Assembly (NCBI RefSeq): GCF_017497985.1
Contig: NZ_JAGDFV010000010.1
Span: forward strand, 46,938 to 110,937
Length of the DNA stretch: 64,000 bases
DNA from: Meiothermus sp. CFH 77666
GTDB taxonomy: Bacteria; Deinococcota; Deinococci; Deinococcales; Thermaceae
Direction of reading: 5' to 3'
Under the pieces are notes generated by a model, which saw only the letters and a list, made by a program, of their open reading frames with translations, searched no databases and was not told where the DNA came from. Both the position numbers and the translations under genes were made by a program. Shown here in pieces: positions 63,401 to 64,000 of this stretch (its first letter is position 1; each line of letters opens with the position of its first letter).

Positions 63401-63531
63401 CTCTTGCCGACCCCCGGCTCGCCCCACAGGGCCAGGGCCAGCCCAACTCGCTTGAGCACCACCCCCTTGAGGCGTGGCTGTAGTAAGGCTGTTGGCTCCA
63501 CCCCGGTTTCCGTACCCTCCAGTCTAACCAT
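60427..63531 (-). CDS. Large ATPase-TPR-SARP-type transcriptional regulator
   Basis: A 1034-residue protein. N-terminal P-loop ATPase: Walker A WGEPGVGKSHT (~36-46), Walker B VVLHLEDIHEA (~116) and the sensor LLVTSRN; helical winged part to ~330; TPR repeats ~340-830; C-terminal ~850-1034 SARP-like: winged helix (LGPMQLGGQAVRGQKRKELLAALLEAR, then ELIHTVRTNLG) and BTAD domain (ADPREAARLGRILLEADPYDLEALRLTLGALRRSG). So it has STAND/MalT-like logic with DNA binding at the C-terminus, the reverse order of Streptomyces AfsR. ATG 63531 is chosen. The ligand is unknown; it may control the protease operon immediately downstream. Confidence 0.85.
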   Translation of the reverse strand: MVRLEGTETGVEPTALLQPRLKGVVLKRVGLALALWGEPGVGKSHTVRQLLRETSCRSFSFPALVPPGALVRGIPRPDRLPAWAEPLLLKLQKGEAPDSKRTAEALGALLSALAPVVLHLEDIHEASLEGLEWIQALATTALRTRGVALLVTSRNILPEPFEAYRVAPLSPEASQALLEAEMGSHLPEGALAWIYEHAQGNPLFSLEYLRYLARQGFLWSDGRQWHWRPPQAVTLPLTVEALLEQWIREAAHSPALRQTLESKALLGLGANPAVWAKVAGLSPPELSAAQVALERHGLVRAGELAHPLYQEVILRGLLPEARRGYAQRALEALADQPLAAARYLEEAGLQSEQILARLQGAAEAAQQQGDELQAARLWARAATHAPAPQRGELAFAAARVLEKADRPEAMRLLRWVLEDRPDHPEALYLLAGCYADLGDSREVERLMGRFSDHEKAQPDWIKRRIALQFALGDYKSVLQHWEAHPALHHEPTPMLAYNIGFARTLQGDHAGAEAIARTALNQPCSLLDRARLLTVCGLARFYQDDLEAALSLFNQAVEAARSAGQPAYTASTLHNRAMVLEELSREAEMLADTEEALRLYAEAGISRHYASTLTKKARILHEMGQYERAEEVFRESREILQQSDASSFLITCEAQLSDLYLDWQPIYGHTLARKHAESAVELAKPFGGSKLFMALCQLSRVETCSGRATRGLQIAQECLTMAQRFGIKQPQYQALTAQGLALAELGQAEAARACLHAAYQLASGSDWQVYAERIGLELDRITENLEGARARLRWFEERGLLNGAHLARRYFPALNQLPISANSSPQAPLRLEVLGPMQLGGQAVRGQKRKELLAALLEARVAGRGGVGKLDLLDGLYPGEDEEKAASSLKELIHTVRTNLGAHVVATTPSGYALGAAVGSDLEEFLRTGEARLWRGAYLGGLSSLHETVRESVHLALHTRAQALLEADPREAARLGRILLEADPYDLEALRLTLGALRRSGNHKSLGRLYEEAREWMLEVGETLPERWQGFLTA

Positions 63532-63646
63532 GATGAGAACCACAGCCTAGTTGAGCCCACGTTATATCAGCGTTACGCGCAGGTCTGGAAGCGCTGCACG
63601 CCGCTCCTGCGGTAAGCTGGTCAAATATTCGCAGCAGACACCAACT

Positions 63647-63688
63647 CCCTCCCTACGCTGTAGGGAGGGTGGGGGAGGGTATTGAGCA
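63647..63688 (+). repeat. REP-like element, copy C
   Basis: Perfect ten-base stem CCCTCCCTAC / GTAGGGAGGG with loop GCT (63647-63669), followed by TGGGGGAGGGTATTGAGCA. Same layout as copies A and B near 36273-36377. Confidence 0.7.
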
Positions 63689-63720
63689 AGGCCCTGAATA
63701 AGGGGAGCGCAGTTCAGCTT

Positions 63721-63747
63721 AAAAAGCCCTTTGCAAGCGCAAAGGGC
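63721..63747 (-). terminator. Terminator for a minus-strand gene entering from the right
   Basis: Minus strand: GCCCTTTGC-GCTT-GCAAAGGGC, perfect nine-base stem, followed by five T (63721-63725). It probably ends the transcript of the partial gene at 63890-64000. Confidence 0.75.
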
Positions 63748-63797
63748 CAGTCAAGTTGCGCCTGTATAGGGTTTAGAGATGAATCCAGGCCACGCTA

Positions 63798-63835
63798 GAA
63801 AATCATTCACCGGGCGCAATACCCGAATGATTTTC
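63798..63835. repeat. Long inverted repeat / hairpin
   Basis: GAAAATCATTC (63798-63808) pairs perfectly with GAATGATTTTC (63825-63835); inside, CGGG and CCCG can pair instead. No T-run. It lies just downstream of the partial minus-strand gene. It might be an insertion-element end or an RNA structure. Confidence 0.55.
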
Positions 63836-63889
63836 GATCATGCCATTATCCAATAACATAGGCGGGAGGTACTTAATCACTGGTGCTAG

Positions 63890-64000
63890 TCACAAAACGA
63901 TGTCAGCTATACACAGGTCTGGGGAAGCAGCGATGAGGTTCAGGGCGATGATGAGGTAAGCCCACCAAGCGGTAAAGCCAAGTTCAGTACGGTGATGGCG
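63890..64000 (-). CDS. C-terminal end of an unidentified gene, possibly a transposase (cut by window end)
   Basis: An open frame enters from the right edge and stops at 63890-63892. The 36 visible residues include RTELGFTAWWAYLIIALN, a pattern I associate with the C-terminus of IS transposases, but this is weak. The terminator at 63721 and the nearby hairpin and REP-like copy fit a mobile or accessory setting. Confidence 0.4.
   Translation of the reverse strand, partial: RHHRTELGFTAWWAYLIIALNLIAASPDLCIADIVL

Overview
The window is high-GC chromosomal DNA, almost certainly from a Meiothermus/Thermus-type bacterium (Deinococcus-Thermus). The evidence is a DnaJ without the cysteine-rich zinc domain, an M29 (aminopeptidase T type) enzyme, a fused MoaD-MoaE protein, and many genes whose -10 box (TANNNT) sits only 6-9 bases before the start codon, as in leaderless transcripts. 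The palindrome CTCGAG is also very frequent. The organism is inferred from protein character only; there is no rRNA gene here.

Layout. 1-613: 3' end of ppsA. 610-11382: a ten-gene minus-strand inositol operon, in transcription order binding protein, permease, ATPase, iolG, iolD, iolE, iolC, a second iolG-like gene, iolB and a DeoR-family regulator, with a strong promoter and TTTCG/CGAAA sites at 11300-11382. 11803-28604: mostly housekeeping and small single-gene units: gpsA, a SpoIIM-like membrane protein, pyrE, an ADP-ribosylglycohydrolase, a P-loop NTPase/enolase-superfamily pair, a nucleotidyltransferase, GNAT, lipid kinase, a GAF-GGDEF-EAL protein with degenerate active sites, rlmN, FKBP, rapZ-yvcK and small membrane proteins. 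28749-32420: two MFS carriers around a phosphoglucose-isomerase-like SIS protein. 32616-36100: dnaK-grpE-dnaJ. 36273-36377: two REP-like hairpins in inverted orientation. 36493-49440: ftsH, an AlaX-type editing protein, an MMPL/RND pump, glnK-amtB, hrcA, moaD-moaE fusion, rpsA and an M29 peptidase.

49599-64000 is the accessory part. It holds an E2-like protein that keeps the subunit-binding domain but lacks lipoyl domain and catalytic motif; a PEGA-domain secreted protein and two lipoproteins, one of which shares its C-terminal module; a transposase fossil; two TolC-family genes behind a truncated wecB; and a compact operon (copper-amine-oxidase-N-like secreted protein, tiny zinc-ribbon protein, papain-family lipoprotein protease) next to a 1034-residue ATPase/TPR/SARP-type regulator. 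The window ends with a third REP-like element, a terminator, a long hairpin and the 3' end of an unidentified gene that may be a transposase.

The best candidates for something undescribed are the papain-lipoprotein/zinc-ribbon operon with its neighbouring regulator, the E2-like pseudoenzyme, and the PEGA/lipoprotein family. All functional statements rest on motif reading by eye; no searches were run.
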